Source of the DNA: a virus
Reading direction: 5' to 3' (one strand)
Length of the DNA: 46,081 bases
IMG/VR virus record: IMGVR_UViG_3300009181_000124
Coordinates: 1 to 46,081 of that record
Under the pieces are notes generated by a model that saw only the letters and a list, made by a program, of their open reading frames with translations, did not search any database and had not been told where the DNA came from. The translations under genes and the position numbers were made by a program. Shown in pieces: positions 36,363 to 45,652 of the stretch (position 1 is its first letter; the number at the start of each line of letters is the position of its first letter).

Positions 36363-36863
36363 TTAGTCTAAATCAACATATGTTGTTTTAGTTATAAATT
36401 TTTTACTGTTGTAAAGTTTAAGTAAATCTACAATTGATTTACTGTGTGTTTTTTGAAAGTGAGGAGCATCATAAAACTTCCAGTCGCCACCCCATTCCCA
36501 TCCATATCTTTTAAAAATTGCTACAATTTCCATCCAGTCTGCTGTTTTATCTTGATCAAAGTCTGACTTAACGTCCCACAATGCTGATTCATAAGATCCA
36601 TTTTTATCTTTGTCTACTAACAATACTATGTCAACTGCTAAGCCATAGTTGTGATATGATTGTCCTCCTTTTGCTTTTGTAACTTGAGGACGAGCATTAA
36701 ATAAAGCATCCTGCTCTGCAAATGTTCTTAGTGTATATGAAAATCTACAAATGGCTTTACCTGTTAAGGCTGCTTTAATTTCTTGATAAATTAGTGTTGC
36801 CTCATCTCTTAGTTTAGGATGCAGTAATTTTATTCTGTCAATGGTTGGTTTATCGTCTGTCAT
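36363..36863 (-). CDS. Endolysin: M15 peptidase (L-alanyl-D-glutamate/VanY type)
   Basis: Probable peptidoglycan peptidase for host lysis, related to the T5-type M15 endolysins. The 166 residues show RTFAEQDALFNARP, the zinc block GGQSYHNYGLAVDIV (His71, Asp78), and GWEWGGDWKFYDAPHFQ with the third ligand His135. No signal peptide is present, so a holin is needed (candidate at 13562-13777). It lies at the end of the baseplate block and overlaps the upstream gene by 4 nt. A second M15-type protein lies 600 nt upstream. Confidence 0.88.
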   Translation of the reverse strand: MTDDKPTIDRIKLLHPKLRDEATLIYQEIKAALTGKAICRFSYTLRTFAEQDALFNARPQVTKAKGGQSYHNYGLAVDIVLLVDKDKNGSYESALWDVKSDFDQDKTADWMEIVAIFKRYGWEWGGDWKFYDAPHFQKTHSKSIVDLLKLYNSKKFITKTTYVDLD

Positions 36864-37468
36864 TGTTTATAGTATTTAGTAAAGTCCATTTTTAAATATT
36901 CTGCTAACATTGACAATTTTTGTCTCACTGATGTTAGTTCTACTATGTTTTTATTTGTTGTAAACACTTGTTCTTTACTACCTGTTAATTGCCAAGGTAA
37001 ATTGAATGGTTGATATAATTGCCATAATATTTGAGAATCTTGACCTACCAATTTATCATATGTATCTTTACTTACTTCTAAGTATATGATTTCGTTTGTT
37101 TTTTTACAAAAGTATCTTCTCATTTCTCCGTTGGTATAATCTTGTTGTGTTGGGAGTGTTGGAAAGTAAGTGGGAGCATACATTACTTTAAATGAATCTA
37201 TACTTTTTAATTTATCGTAAGTACTCAAATAATTAACTTTGTTAATAGGTGAAGGAGTATTTGCATTGTTAAAAGTCTCATTAACTGGATCAGAATATAC
37301 TGTTAATTCTTGTGTTGGAACATCTTGAGGTGTTTTTCCTGTATAATATTTTCCTTTAGAATTTTTCCAATAAGAACCAACATATGGAGTAAGAGTATTT
37401 ATGTATACAAATTCTCCTCCATTAGTATATAAATTTGATGTTATTTGAGATAATGGATAATATGACAT
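36860..37468 (-). CDS. Virion structural protein, 202 residues
   Basis: Pattern MSYYPLSQITSNLYTNGGEF, NSKGKYYTGKTPQ, RYFCKKTNEIIYLEVSKDTY and LYQPFNLPWQLTG is one I recognise from structural genes of T4-like phages of marine and Bacteroidota hosts; no exact role is known. The frame is open further to a TTG at 37510, but the ATG at 37468 is preferred because a class II motif lies directly before it and the upstream gene ends at 37480. It overlaps the endolysin start by 4 nt. Confidence 0.75.
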   Translation of the reverse strand: MSYYPLSQITSNLYTNGGEFVYINTLTPYVGSYWKNSKGKYYTGKTPQDVPTQELTVYSDPVNETFNNANTPSPINKVNYLSTYDKLKSIDSFKVMYAPTYFPTLPTQQDYTNGEMRRYFCKKTNEIIYLEVSKDTYDKLVGQDSQILWQLYQPFNLPWQLTGSKEQVFTTNKNIVELTSVRQKLSMLAEYLKMDFTKYYKQ

Positions 37469-37471
37469 GTC

Positions 37472-37479
37472 TATAAATA
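37472..37479 (-). promoter_or_regulatory. Class II (late-type) motif deciding the start at 37468
   Basis: The sense sequence TTTAATATTTATAGACATG places the motif 3 nt before the ATG, in the 11-nt gap after the M15 tail protein gene. Confidence 0.5.
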
Positions 37480-38100
37480 TTAAACTAAACCCCAATACTC
37501 CCAATGCCAAATTTCATCTACACCATTTCCGTCTGCTAATCGATATGGGTTATGCCATCCAAATTTAGGTCCATTTTCTGACATCCATTTGTACAATGAA
37601 TTAGATTGTCTGGTTGATGAATTTATTGATGGGCTTCCTGATCCTCCTACTGATTGGTACAATTCAGACACATCAAATGCTCCTCCCCACCCATGTGGAG
37701 AAGATCCAGGACTTGCAACTGTTTCTTTTGAGCCTAAACTAGCTTGATGTTGTTTACTTCTATATGCTGAACTTAAAGTCCAGTTGTATTTTGCTGCTTT
37801 ACCTGCGTTATAGAATGCAAGATATGCTTTAGCTGCAGATGGGTGTAATCTCCAGTATCCGTCAGGATAATATGTTGTATCTGCTGATGGAGATAAAAAT
37901 ACTAGTTTTTGTAAAACTAGAGAATTGTTAATATTTAATAAACCATTTTGTTTTCCTTTAACTGTAAGATTTTTTGCTACTTCTGAAAAACTGTAAGGTT
38001 GAGTGCCTACTTTATCACTTGAAGGAATAATATTTCCACTATTAATATATGATTGTTGTGATGCAGCATTTTGTCCGTTTGGAAATATGTCTATTGGCAT
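37480..38100 (-). CDS. Tail-associated M15 (D-Ala-D-Ala carboxypeptidase type) protein, 206 residues
   Basis: The C-terminal 100 residues form a VanY-like M15B domain: SAYRSKQHQ (111-119), SSPHGWGGAFDVSEL with His136 and Asp143, and DEIWHWEYW with His199. All three zinc ligands are present. The N-terminal 80 residues (MPIDIFPNGQNAASQQSYIN) resemble a virion-attachment region. Its place among baseplate genes, 600 nt from a separate endolysin, suggests a peptidoglycan-opening enzyme at the tail tip. The stop of the upstream hub gene overlaps its ATG. Confidence 0.85.
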   Translation of the reverse strand: MPIDIFPNGQNAASQQSYINSGNIIPSSDKVGTQPYSFSEVAKNLTVKGKQNGLLNINNSLVLQKLVFLSPSADTTYYPDGYWRLHPSAAKAYLAFYNAGKAAKYNWTLSSAYRSKQHQASLGSKETVASPGSSPHGWGGAFDVSELYQSVGGSGSPSINSSTRQSNSLYKWMSENGPKFGWHNPYRLADGNGVDEIWHWEYWGLV

Positions 38101-39515
38101 TATTTGTTTCCTCCTTGAGATATTACTACTGATTCTATTTTAGTAGTCCATTTATTATTAGAAATACTATGATTTATATTCTTTATTAAAAAATCTGCGT
38201 TGTCTGGATAATTTGATGGTAAATATGTTGTGTCTATAAGAAATTTACTGTATATTTTCATTCCTGACAGTCCATCCATTGTTAATGACATGTTAAATGG
38301 AATAAAACCTGTTGATGGGGTGAAAGTATCAATGTTCTTATATTTTTCAGGTTCTTTACTTTTTAAATATGCACGAAACGCATAGTCTCCTTGTTGTTTG
38401 TAAGTAATAAAATTACTTAACGCGTCTTTATAAGTATCTGCTTCTCCATTGTATTTTTTTTCACTTAAATTTTTTAAATATGTACCGTAATTTCTATATA
38501 TAGTAATGTATTTTTGATATAATTCTTCATAAAGTTTTTTCTGTTCTTCTAATTGTTTTCCTAAAGCAATACTCTCAGGAGTTATATTTAAAGCTTGAAA
38601 TGTGTTTTTTAGAAAAAAGGGTATGACATTAATATTATCTTTATATGTTATTTCTTTTTTATATCTATCTGTTAGACCAGCATTAAATTTAGAAAAAGCA
38701 GTTGAATTTTCTCCTACTACTGTACTATTTGCTGTTGCTCCAACAGTCAACATTGTTGACAGTTCAGGAGATATTTCTGTTGTAAAACTAAAGTCTTTTA
38801 TAAATGAAGCATGACTTTTCCCTCCATAATCTACTGTTGAGTTTGGAGGATTAGTAGTACTGTAACCATATAAATCAAATGTAGCATATTTATCGTATAT
38901 GTTAAATTTAGACTTTGATAAGTTCTTATTTTTCATTACTTCAATTACCTTTTGAATATTTGGAAGAGGATTTCCATCTCTTATAATTACAGTTGTTTCA
39001 TTAAGAGTAGCTTCTAGTTTGCTTATTCCTCCTAAAGAACTGTTTATTGCTGATAATATGTTATTTAAAAAATCAATAAGAACTACTTTGTTGGTATTAG
39101 CATCTTTTAGCTCATTTAGTTTAAGTAAAATAAACTTCATACTAACATATATGTTCATTATTTGTCCGTATGGATTTAAATCATCTTGGAAAAGTGGACT
39201 TTCAAATTTATCTCCTAAATTACCATCTCCTACTCCTACTTCAATTAAAGACGGAGATGGTACTAATGAAGACATAAGAAATGTTCTTCTAACAACACAA
39301 ACCTCAGGATCAACACTAGCTTGAAGTGGATTAATGTACATTAAATTTGTTTCAACTTCTGTGTCAAAAGTTAACGCTGGAACTGATTTTCCGTTAGCTA
39401 AAACATAATACATTAAATCTGTTTCAATAAAATTTAAAAATGCTCCTAGTCTAATGTAATGAATAACATTTGATTCTTCTCCTCCTTTATATGTTATATT
39501 TATTGTGTCTTGCAT
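38100..39515 (-). CDS. Baseplate hub-like structural protein, 471 residues
   Basis: Large beta-rich protein with an embedded helical coiled region (LGKQLEEQKKLYEELYQKYI, near 325-345) and a C-terminal domain (PFNMSLTMDGLSGMKIYSKF, then ADFLIKNINHSISNNKWTTK) resembling the end of gp27/gpD-type baseplate hub proteins (substituted MDGLSGI ... FLIxxIxHxI...WxTxI). It starts 1 nt after the 356-residue gene ends, and the two may be halves of one hub in other phages. Assignment rests on the C-terminal pattern and gene order. Confidence 0.68.
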   Translation of the reverse strand: MQDTINITYKGGEESNVIHYIRLGAFLNFIETDLMYYVLANGKSVPALTFDTEVETNLMYINPLQASVDPEVCVVRRTFLMSSLVPSPSLIEVGVGDGNLGDKFESPLFQDDLNPYGQIMNIYVSMKFILLKLNELKDANTNKVVLIDFLNNILSAINSSLGGISKLEATLNETTVIIRDGNPLPNIQKVIEVMKNKNLSKSKFNIYDKYATFDLYGYSTTNPPNSTVDYGGKSHASFIKDFSFTTEISPELSTMLTVGATANSTVVGENSTAFSKFNAGLTDRYKKEITYKDNINVIPFFLKNTFQALNITPESIALGKQLEEQKKLYEELYQKYITIYRNYGTYLKNLSEKKYNGEADTYKDALSNFITYKQQGDYAFRAYLKSKEPEKYKNIDTFTPSTGFIPFNMSLTMDGLSGMKIYSKFLIDTTYLPSNYPDNADFLIKNINHSISNNKWTTKIESVVISQGGNK

Positions 39516-39516
39516 T

Positions 39517-40587
39517 TTATGATTCTCCTGGTTTTTTCTTACCTACGTTTTCTGCCCTTTTGTTCACCTCTGATGTTGTTTTCGCTATATTTTCTTTAGT
39601 TAATTTCCAAAAGTACTTTCCTATTTCACTTTGATTAGCATACAAAGTAATCACAGATGCACTAGACCTTTGTGAAGGATCTTTATCATCATCTTTATCA
39701 TCATCTTTTACTACTTTTGTAGAAACATCAATTCCACTTATTAAAGCATTTATTTTAAAAGATTCAATTATATCTCCAATACTAACTAAATCTATAGTAA
39801 TATCATAACTTCCATCTTGCATAAATGACCAATGAAAATTACAAACTTTACCAAACATTGCATCGTAATTTCCATTTGACACTTTTCTTTGATTATCTAT
39901 TAACTCAAGAAAATCTACATATGTAAGTGAAGCAAATGTACCACCAGTACCTAGAAATCCAGAACCTGGTATATATTTACCTTGTCCACTTAAAAAATCA
40001 CCTACTAAACTATTGTCGTTGTCTGTTCCTTTTTGTAGTGTTCCTTTATTATCAAAATACATTGAATGTCCCCATTCTAGTAAAACATTAAAACCTAATC
40101 TTAAATATAAAACATCTATAATGTCAAATTGTACTTTATTGAATGCTTTAACTTTTATTGTTGCTCTTCTTATAGAACCTCTGTTTTCATGTTTTATGTC
40201 AGCTGAAATGATGCCCATCATTGGACGTAAACCAAATTCTGTTCCGCCGATACCATAGGCGTTGTTGTTTCCTAAAAGATCTTTATTTAAAGCAATGCCT
40301 GATCTTAATTTTTCACTATAGTCATCTGTTCCATTAAACAAGACAAATTTCTTAGCTAATTTATTGTCTTTTATATCTTCATCAGCTAATGATGAATTTC
40401 TGATGATTGAAGGATCATCTACATTAACTGATGAGGCTAGTTTAACCCACGATGTATTCGCATTTAAATATACTATTTCTTCTGATGTTCTTGGATTTAA
40501 TGAATTGTAGCCTGAACCGTAGACTTGTTGTCTTATTTTTACTTGTTCTATAATTTCATCTGGAAATCCTTCACCTAATATGTTCAT
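39517..40587 (-). CDS. Baseplate structural protein, 356 residues (possible N-terminal partner of hub)
   Basis: Features a central segment RRATIKVKAFNKVQFDIIDV then LYLRLGFNVLLEWGHSMYFD, with FHWSFMQDGSYDITIDLVSI, patterns I recognise from structural proteins of T4-like phages that sit next to the hub. A short acidic run (KDDDKDDDKD) and a basic tail (VGKKKPGES) close the protein. It is packed between the LysM-like gene (1 nt) and the hub-like gene (1 nt). No enzymatic motif. Confidence 0.68.
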   Translation of the reverse strand: MNILGEGFPDEIIEQVKIRQQVYGSGYNSLNPRTSEEIVYLNANTSWVKLASSVNVDDPSIIRNSSLADEDIKDNKLAKKFVLFNGTDDYSEKLRSGIALNKDLLGNNNAYGIGGTEFGLRPMMGIISADIKHENRGSIRRATIKVKAFNKVQFDIIDVLYLRLGFNVLLEWGHSMYFDNKGTLQKGTDNDNSLVGDFLSGQGKYIPGSGFLGTGGTFASLTYVDFLELIDNQRKVSNGNYDAMFGKVCNFHWSFMQDGSYDITIDLVSIGDIIESFKINALISGIDVSTKVVKDDDKDDDKDPSQRSSASVITLYANQSEIGKYFWKLTKENIAKTTSEVNKRAENVGKKKPGES

Positions 40588-40588
40588 T

Positions 40589-40915
40589 TTATAAACTATT
40601 TATGTTCTTAAAACCATTTATCACATCAACATAATTTGCTGGAATACGAATTTGCATTCCCTCAGGAATAATAAGTGAATCTTGAGGTAAGTCTGAAGGT
40701 AAAGATGTTCCGGCTGTTGCTGTATTTGCAATAGATATAATCCACCATAATGATTGATCACCATAATATTGGTTTGCTAACACATCAAATCTGTCACCTT
40801 GTGTTGAATAAACGTAAGTGTCGTTATCATTTAAGGGTACCTCAGGATAACGAGTTGTTTGATAGTTAGGTTTATTATCTGTCTTTATAACAGGTGTATT
40901 TTTATATCTATTCAT
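40589..40915 (-). CDS. LysM-like baseplate wedge protein (gp53-type), 108 residues
   Basis: A LysM-like core follows a short extended N-terminus: QGDRFDVLANQYYGDQSLWW, then IISIANTAT and IPEGMQIRIPA. The GDRxDxLAxxYYGDxxLWWxIxxxN pattern is typical of tail proteins such as T4 gp53 and related baseplate or tail-terminator proteins. Overlaps the ATG of its neighbour by one base. It probably helps hold the baseplate together. Confidence 0.82.
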   Translation of the reverse strand: MNRYKNTPVIKTDNKPNYQTTRYPEVPLNDNDTYVYSTQGDRFDVLANQYYGDQSLWWIISIANTATAGTSLPSDLPQDSLIIPEGMQIRIPANYVDVINGFKNINSL

Positions 40916-42906
40916 TATTTATCGTAATTACTAACTCCGTTAGATAACGCTATATATCTTTCTGCTCCGTATGAATTATTATCTTGTAATATATTACCTG
41001 GACTTATATTTCCAAAAGAATTTTGTTGTAATCTTGGAACAAAATTATGAATTGGAATAAAGTTAAATCCTGTTACTTTAATTAAATGCGGTAGTTCTTT
41101 AACTGATGGGTCATAAAAATCTCCTCCTGTTTCTGTATCTGGTATTCCTATTTCCCAAGTAGCATTGTCATCATTCATTTCATAACTTAAACCTGTTATA
41201 ATACCTGGTTGTTCGTAAAAATATCCCCCGACTGTTAAAGTAACTATGTTACCTCTCATATATCCATTACCGCTGTAATTAGGAGCACAAATCGAAGCTA
41301 AATAGTTTAATTTCTTATACATTGGTATAAGTTCGGCTTTTGATTGAGCGGCTACTGTCCAAGATAATGAAACTTTTCTGTCAAAACCAGCGTAAGTGTA
41401 AAAGTTTTCACCTCTTCCTATGTATCTTGTAGAAGTCCAATCTGATGAGAATTGATCGGATATATTGTTTAAAAATGCTCTAAAATGAATGTAGTTTTTA
41501 GGTATGTTTTTGTCTCCAGTTAAATCATATACTCCTATTCTAAATTTTACTAAGTCATTTGTTATTGTACTACCATCAGGATCTGCTTTTGCTTTTGATG
41601 GACCATTACTTTGATAAATTGGTAAAGCGTTTATTTTATCGTATGAAGATACAGATGCCGCTCCTTTTATTGATCCACTAACATATGATGTTAGATTTTT
41701 TCCATTTCTACTTCCTGGGTCGCCTAAGTTTACTCTTTTTTCTATATTTCTTGTAGTATAATCTGGGGCATTAGCTAATGAACCAATTGTTTCATCATCT
41801 TTTAATGATTGAGGAGTTCTTAATAATGCTCTAAAATCACCAGGTGTTGTAATACTATTTTTTCCTATATATGATGATATATAATTTGATGGATCGGAAT
41901 CTATGTCCCTTAATTGCTGTCGACTGTAAGTATTATATGTACCATCTTGTACAGTAGTAATTTCTAAAATTGGAGATATAACATTTACCAATGATGTACT
42001 GTATAAGTCACTTGGTGAAGTATTTGAACCTGATGTAAAATAAAGTCCACTTAAACCTAAAAATCTTTGAAAATTTCCTTGTGGATCACTATAGGGAATA
42101 GGTAAATAATTTCCATATCTATCAAGATATTCAGTTCGTTGAACATAAGAACCTGATCCTAAAAATTGAGATTCTTTAGTTCCTTTTGTATAGTAATTAT
42201 TTATTCCTGTTCTTACACTATTAGAACCATTACCTGTTGCAAATTTAATATTGGTGTTACCTATGCCTAATGTTGAACCAGGACCTCCTTTATATGAGAT
42301 AAGATTGACAACATCATTTTGAGAAGTTACTCCGTTTATTTTAGCAAAACCTCCTATTTCATGCTGGAGGATTTTAGACTCATATAAAGACGCTAATCTG
42401 TTCTTTAAAATTCCGTCTGGAGAATTAGCGGCATCATATACTTCTCTATTTATTATGTCTGCGTATTGATTAGGAGTAAAAGCTCCTGCTGATAGTAATC
42501 CACTAAAAGGATTTAGTCCTTGTTTGTTAACATGTAGTCCAAACGCTACTCCACCTGCTTCTGCTAATGTGCTTAAAGGAGTGTATATTCCTTCGTTTAG
42601 TAATCTACCACTTGCTTGAGTACGAACTGCTGTTCTAGACAGTAAGTTTTGTTTTGCAACAAACAATAAACCACTAGGATTTCTTACATCTGTAAAGTAT
42701 TTTCCTAAACGTTCAACATCTTTTACAGAATCTACAACATCTCTACTGCCTCCTCTTAGTAAAAAGTCAGTGTCAAGGACTCCAAAACCTCCTGAGTTTT
42801 CAGGAATTGGAGTTTGAATGTAAGGTTGTTTACTACTACCTCCATGAACTCTATCGTGTCCAAATCTAAGAGATTTAAGATTAGTTTGGAGATTTATAAG
42901 TCCCAT
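40915..42906 (-). CDS. Large baseplate/tail structural protein, 663 residues
   Basis: The C-terminal 150 residues include LNYLASICAPNYSGNGYMRG, NIVTLTVGGYFYEQPGIITG and LSYEMNDDNATWEIGIPD, a block I know from T4-like phages in tail-tube-associated or baseplate (gp54/gp48-like) proteins. The N-terminal two thirds contain many Ser/Gly/Asn-rich segments and are variable. It is cotranscribed with LysM and hub proteins. Exact location in the virion is inferred. Confidence 0.72.
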   Translation of the reverse strand: MGLINLQTNLKSLRFGHDRVHGGSSKQPYIQTPIPENSGGFGVLDTDFLLRGGSRDVVDSVKDVERLGKYFTDVRNPSGLLFVAKQNLLSRTAVRTQASGRLLNEGIYTPLSTLAEAGGVAFGLHVNKQGLNPFSGLLSAGAFTPNQYADIINREVYDAANSPDGILKNRLASLYESKILQHEIGGFAKINGVTSQNDVVNLISYKGGPGSTLGIGNTNIKFATGNGSNSVRTGINNYYTKGTKESQFLGSGSYVQRTEYLDRYGNYLPIPYSDPQGNFQRFLGLSGLYFTSGSNTSPSDLYSTSLVNVISPILEITTVQDGTYNTYSRQQLRDIDSDPSNYISSYIGKNSITTPGDFRALLRTPQSLKDDETIGSLANAPDYTTRNIEKRVNLGDPGSRNGKNLTSYVSGSIKGAASVSSYDKINALPIYQSNGPSKAKADPDGSTITNDLVKFRIGVYDLTGDKNIPKNYIHFRAFLNNISDQFSSDWTSTRYIGRGENFYTYAGFDRKVSLSWTVAAQSKAELIPMYKKLNYLASICAPNYSGNGYMRGNIVTLTVGGYFYEQPGIITGLSYEMNDDNATWEIGIPDTETGGDFYDPSVKELPHLIKVTGFNFIPIHNFVPRLQQNSFGNISPGNILQDNNSYGAERYIALSNGVSNYDK

Positions 42907-43178
42907 TACTGAGGCAAATTATTGATGTATTGAGTTGGCGTTTGTCCGTTTAAGTCTAATTGTGAGGGTTGAGGTAAAATGTTGTTTACACCATCATTAT
43001 ACTGTTGAAATGCTGAGTTTACAGTTGAAAAGTCAGATCCATCTAGTGAGTATCCTGGGGTGTTGCCATCTGCGTGTAATTTTGATTGTTGTGTTGCTCC
43101 TGGATTTACTGTTGGTGTTGTTCCGTTACCATATGAATATGGAGTTCCGTCTACTGTTAATTTGTTTAAAAGTCCCAT
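42906..43178 (-). CDS. Small virion protein, 90 residues
   Basis: Begins MGLLNKLTVDGTPYSYGNGT and continues with NPGATQQSKLHADGNTPGYS, a low-complexity, Gly/Asn/Gln-rich sequence common to small structural proteins placed after the tape measure gene in T4-like phages of Bacteroidota and marine hosts. Its stop overlaps the next ATG by 1 base. A class II motif (43201-43208) precedes it. Confidence 0.7.
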   Translation of the reverse strand: MGLLNKLTVDGTPYSYGNGTTPTVNPGATQQSKLHADGNTPGYSLDGSDFSTVNSAFQQYNDGVNNILPQPSQLDLNGQTPTQYINNLPQ

Positions 43179-43200
43179 TGTTTGTAAGTTTTGTTTTTAT

Positions 43201-43208
43201 TATAAATA
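43201..43208 (-). promoter_or_regulatory. Class II (late-type) motif before baseplate block
   Basis: The sense sequence TAATATTTATAATAAAAAC lies about 25 nt before the ATG at 43178. Confidence 0.5.
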
Positions 43209-43215
43209 TTATATT

Positions 43216-45627
43216 TTATTGAACTTTATAAGTGTTCATAGCAACTGCTGTTCCAAATCTAGTACCATTTACACTATTTTCTATTATTGTTGGTTTAGAG
43301 TTTGATCTTGCTTGTTCTTGACGCATTGCTCTTATTTCGTTTAATAAGGCAGGGTCAGTATATGCCGACTGTTGTGAATTTCCTTTTGAATTTCCTTTTC
43401 CTCCTAAATCAGTACCTGCTATAACATGATCATTTTTATCTAATTGGTATGTGCCTTTTTTACCTGAAACTGTTAGTCCACCATCTGGTGCAATTTGACC
43501 ATCTTGTATTTTTTTACTACTTACCATTGAATATAAAAAAGATGCTGCTCCTACAGCTGCTGCGGTTGCTAATACTGGGCCTACAATTGGAATAGCTGCT
43601 AATGCCATAAATGCTGCTATTGCCGCGGCTGCTATTAATGGAGATAAAATTGCTAATATTGCTATTCCTATACCCTTTAATACAGGCATTATTGGTTGCA
43701 ATTTATCTACAAACCAATTCCAAGCTTTTCCAATATAATCTATTGCTACTCCCATTACTCTAAATCCTTCAATTATTGGAGACAATACAAACATTATTCC
43801 ATTTATCGCTGGGATTAACATGTCTACAATTGGAGAAATTAATTGCATTATAGGTCCAGCTATACCCATAAATAATTCTTTCAGTTTTTCAACGGAATTA
43901 TTCAATCGTTCTTGAACAGATTGTTGTTTCATTAAATTATCTACACCTTGTTTAGCTATTTGATCTTCAGTCATCCCCTGAGTTCGAGCTAAGTCTAATG
44001 CGGCTTGAGCATCTTTTAATTTATCTCCTGACAGTCCTTTTAGAGCAGCTTGATCTGTCAAAGTAGTAGCTAATTCTTCACGAGACATTCCTACTGCTTT
44101 AGCAGCTGCTTCTTGTTGAATACGATTCATTTTAGAAAACTCAGCTACACTTCCAAAGTTTTTGGCTATTTCTCTAGATAGACCAGCCATGTCATTGTTT
44201 AAGGCATATAAACGAGCTTGTTCTAAATTTATTTGTTTACCAGTTATTAATTCAGCTGATAATTCATTAGTAATTGATGATTCAAAGTCTAATAATGATC
44301 CTGCTATCTTGTCAACTTGTTCTAAACTCATTCCTAAAGCTTTAGCTTGCGCAGCAGCTTCACCTAATTTTTTACCACTTCCTCCTAATGAAAGTTTAAT
44401 TGCATCTGATGCTTTTGCAACATCTCGCATTATGTCTTTTTCGTTTAGTAAAACTTTATTGTTTAAACCTGTTAGTTTAGCTGAGTATAGTATATTTTTA
44501 GCATTTTTCTCTAAGTTTCCTCCTGTTGCTAAAGTAGTTTTTTCTATTCCTAACAATTCTTCATTAGTAAATCCAGCTTGTTCTCTAAGTTTGGTAAATG
44601 TAGCTAAATCTTTTTCATTTAACATAGCATTAGAACCTAACGCTTGACCTACTGCCATTAATGTTTCTTGTAGTGCTCTTGTGTTTAAAGCAACATCCAT
44701 AGATAAATTACCCATTTGATTAAGTTCTTCCCTTACTCTCATGGCTTCATTATATGTCATGTTGAAACCTTTAGCTAACTCTCCTGCTCCTTTATCTGCT
44801 CCTTTAAGTGCTTCTAACATTTGGGTAAAGGCAAATAAAGCTATGTTTGCAGGATTGGTAACACTTTCCATGAATTGACTACCCATGTCTTTTATACCCG
44901 CCTTTAATCCTGCTACTCCTCCACCGGCTTCTTTCATGGCTTTTAAAGCACGTTCGGTGTCAACTAAATCTCCTAATATTGGAATTTTAGATATGCCTTT
45001 TAATACTCCACCAACTATTCCTAAACGTTTTTCTAATGTTTTAGCTTCTTCAGCGGAATCAGTTAATTTTTTATTTAATTCAGTTAATATTACATCATTA
45101 TTTGAGTATAAATTACTTATAGCATTTTGTGAAGCTAAATTTTCGTCTAGAGATTTTTGAATTTTTTTATCAAGTGGATCTCTTTGTGATAATATATTTA
45201 GTTCTCTTTCTTCTTCTTTTAAAACTTCTTGTAATCTTGTTAATCTTGATGTTTCAATTCTTGCTTTATCTTTAAGAGTAGCAAGTTCTTTAGCTGATAG
45301 TACATTAAATCCTGCCTGATGAGACGCAAGATCTTGAGATATACTACTTAAACTTCTAAAAGTTTTGGTAGTTTCATTTACACCAACATTTGATTTTTTA
45401 ATTTCTCCTACTAACGATTGGAAACCTGAAATTAGATATTCTACTTCTGAGTTGGATTGCTTGAATTGGTCGTTTAATCTTTCAAAAAGAGCTTCAATAG
45501 TTCCAGCATCTGCTTCTATTGGTTTAAGATTAATAGTATTAATATTAGCTCCTAATAACTTAGATAATCTTTCAATTTCTTTTAGTTGTTGAGCTAATTT
45601 CGCTGCATCTTGGGGTGTTAAAGCCAT
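43216..45627 (-). CDS. Tail tape measure protein, 803 residues
   Basis: Long helical protein with heptad-rich N-terminal part (DKARIETSRLTRLQEVLKEE), a middle with repeated helical hairpins, and a hydrophobic block at about 590-715 (ISPIVDMLIPAINGIMFVLS, AILAILSPLIAAAAIAAFMA) as in tape measure proteins that contact the membrane. The C-terminus is polar with EIRAMRQEQARSNSKPTIIE. Its length would set the tail tube length; 803 residues suggest a contractile tail of roughly 120 nm by the usual 1.5 angstrom per residue rule. A class II motif (45641-45648) lies before the start. Confidence 0.85.
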   Translation of the reverse strand: MALTPQDAAKLAQQLKEIERLSKLLGANINTINLKPIEADAGTIEALFERLNDQFKQSNSEVEYLISGFQSLVGEIKKSNVGVNETTKTFRSLSSISQDLASHQAGFNVLSAKELATLKDKARIETSRLTRLQEVLKEEERELNILSQRDPLDKKIQKSLDENLASQNAISNLYSNNDVILTELNKKLTDSAEEAKTLEKRLGIVGGVLKGISKIPILGDLVDTERALKAMKEAGGGVAGLKAGIKDMGSQFMESVTNPANIALFAFTQMLEALKGADKGAGELAKGFNMTYNEAMRVREELNQMGNLSMDVALNTRALQETLMAVGQALGSNAMLNEKDLATFTKLREQAGFTNEELLGIEKTTLATGGNLEKNAKNILYSAKLTGLNNKVLLNEKDIMRDVAKASDAIKLSLGGSGKKLGEAAAQAKALGMSLEQVDKIAGSLLDFESSITNELSAELITGKQINLEQARLYALNNDMAGLSREIAKNFGSVAEFSKMNRIQQEAAAKAVGMSREELATTLTDQAALKGLSGDKLKDAQAALDLARTQGMTEDQIAKQGVDNLMKQQSVQERLNNSVEKLKELFMGIAGPIMQLISPIVDMLIPAINGIMFVLSPIIEGFRVMGVAIDYIGKAWNWFVDKLQPIMPVLKGIGIAILAILSPLIAAAAIAAFMALAAIPIVGPVLATAAAVGAASFLYSMVSSKKIQDGQIAPDGGLTVSGKKGTYQLDKNDHVIAGTDLGGKGNSKGNSQQSAYTDPALLNEIRAMRQEQARSNSKPTIIENSVNGTRFGTAVAMNTYKVQ

Positions 45628-45640
45628 TTAGATATTTTGT

Positions 45641-45648
45641 TATAAATA
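45641..45648 (-). promoter_or_regulatory. Class II (late-type) motif before tape measure gene
   Basis: The sense sequence TTAATATTTATAACAAAATAT lies 13 nt before the ATG at 45627. Confidence 0.5.
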
Positions 45649-45652
45649 TTAA

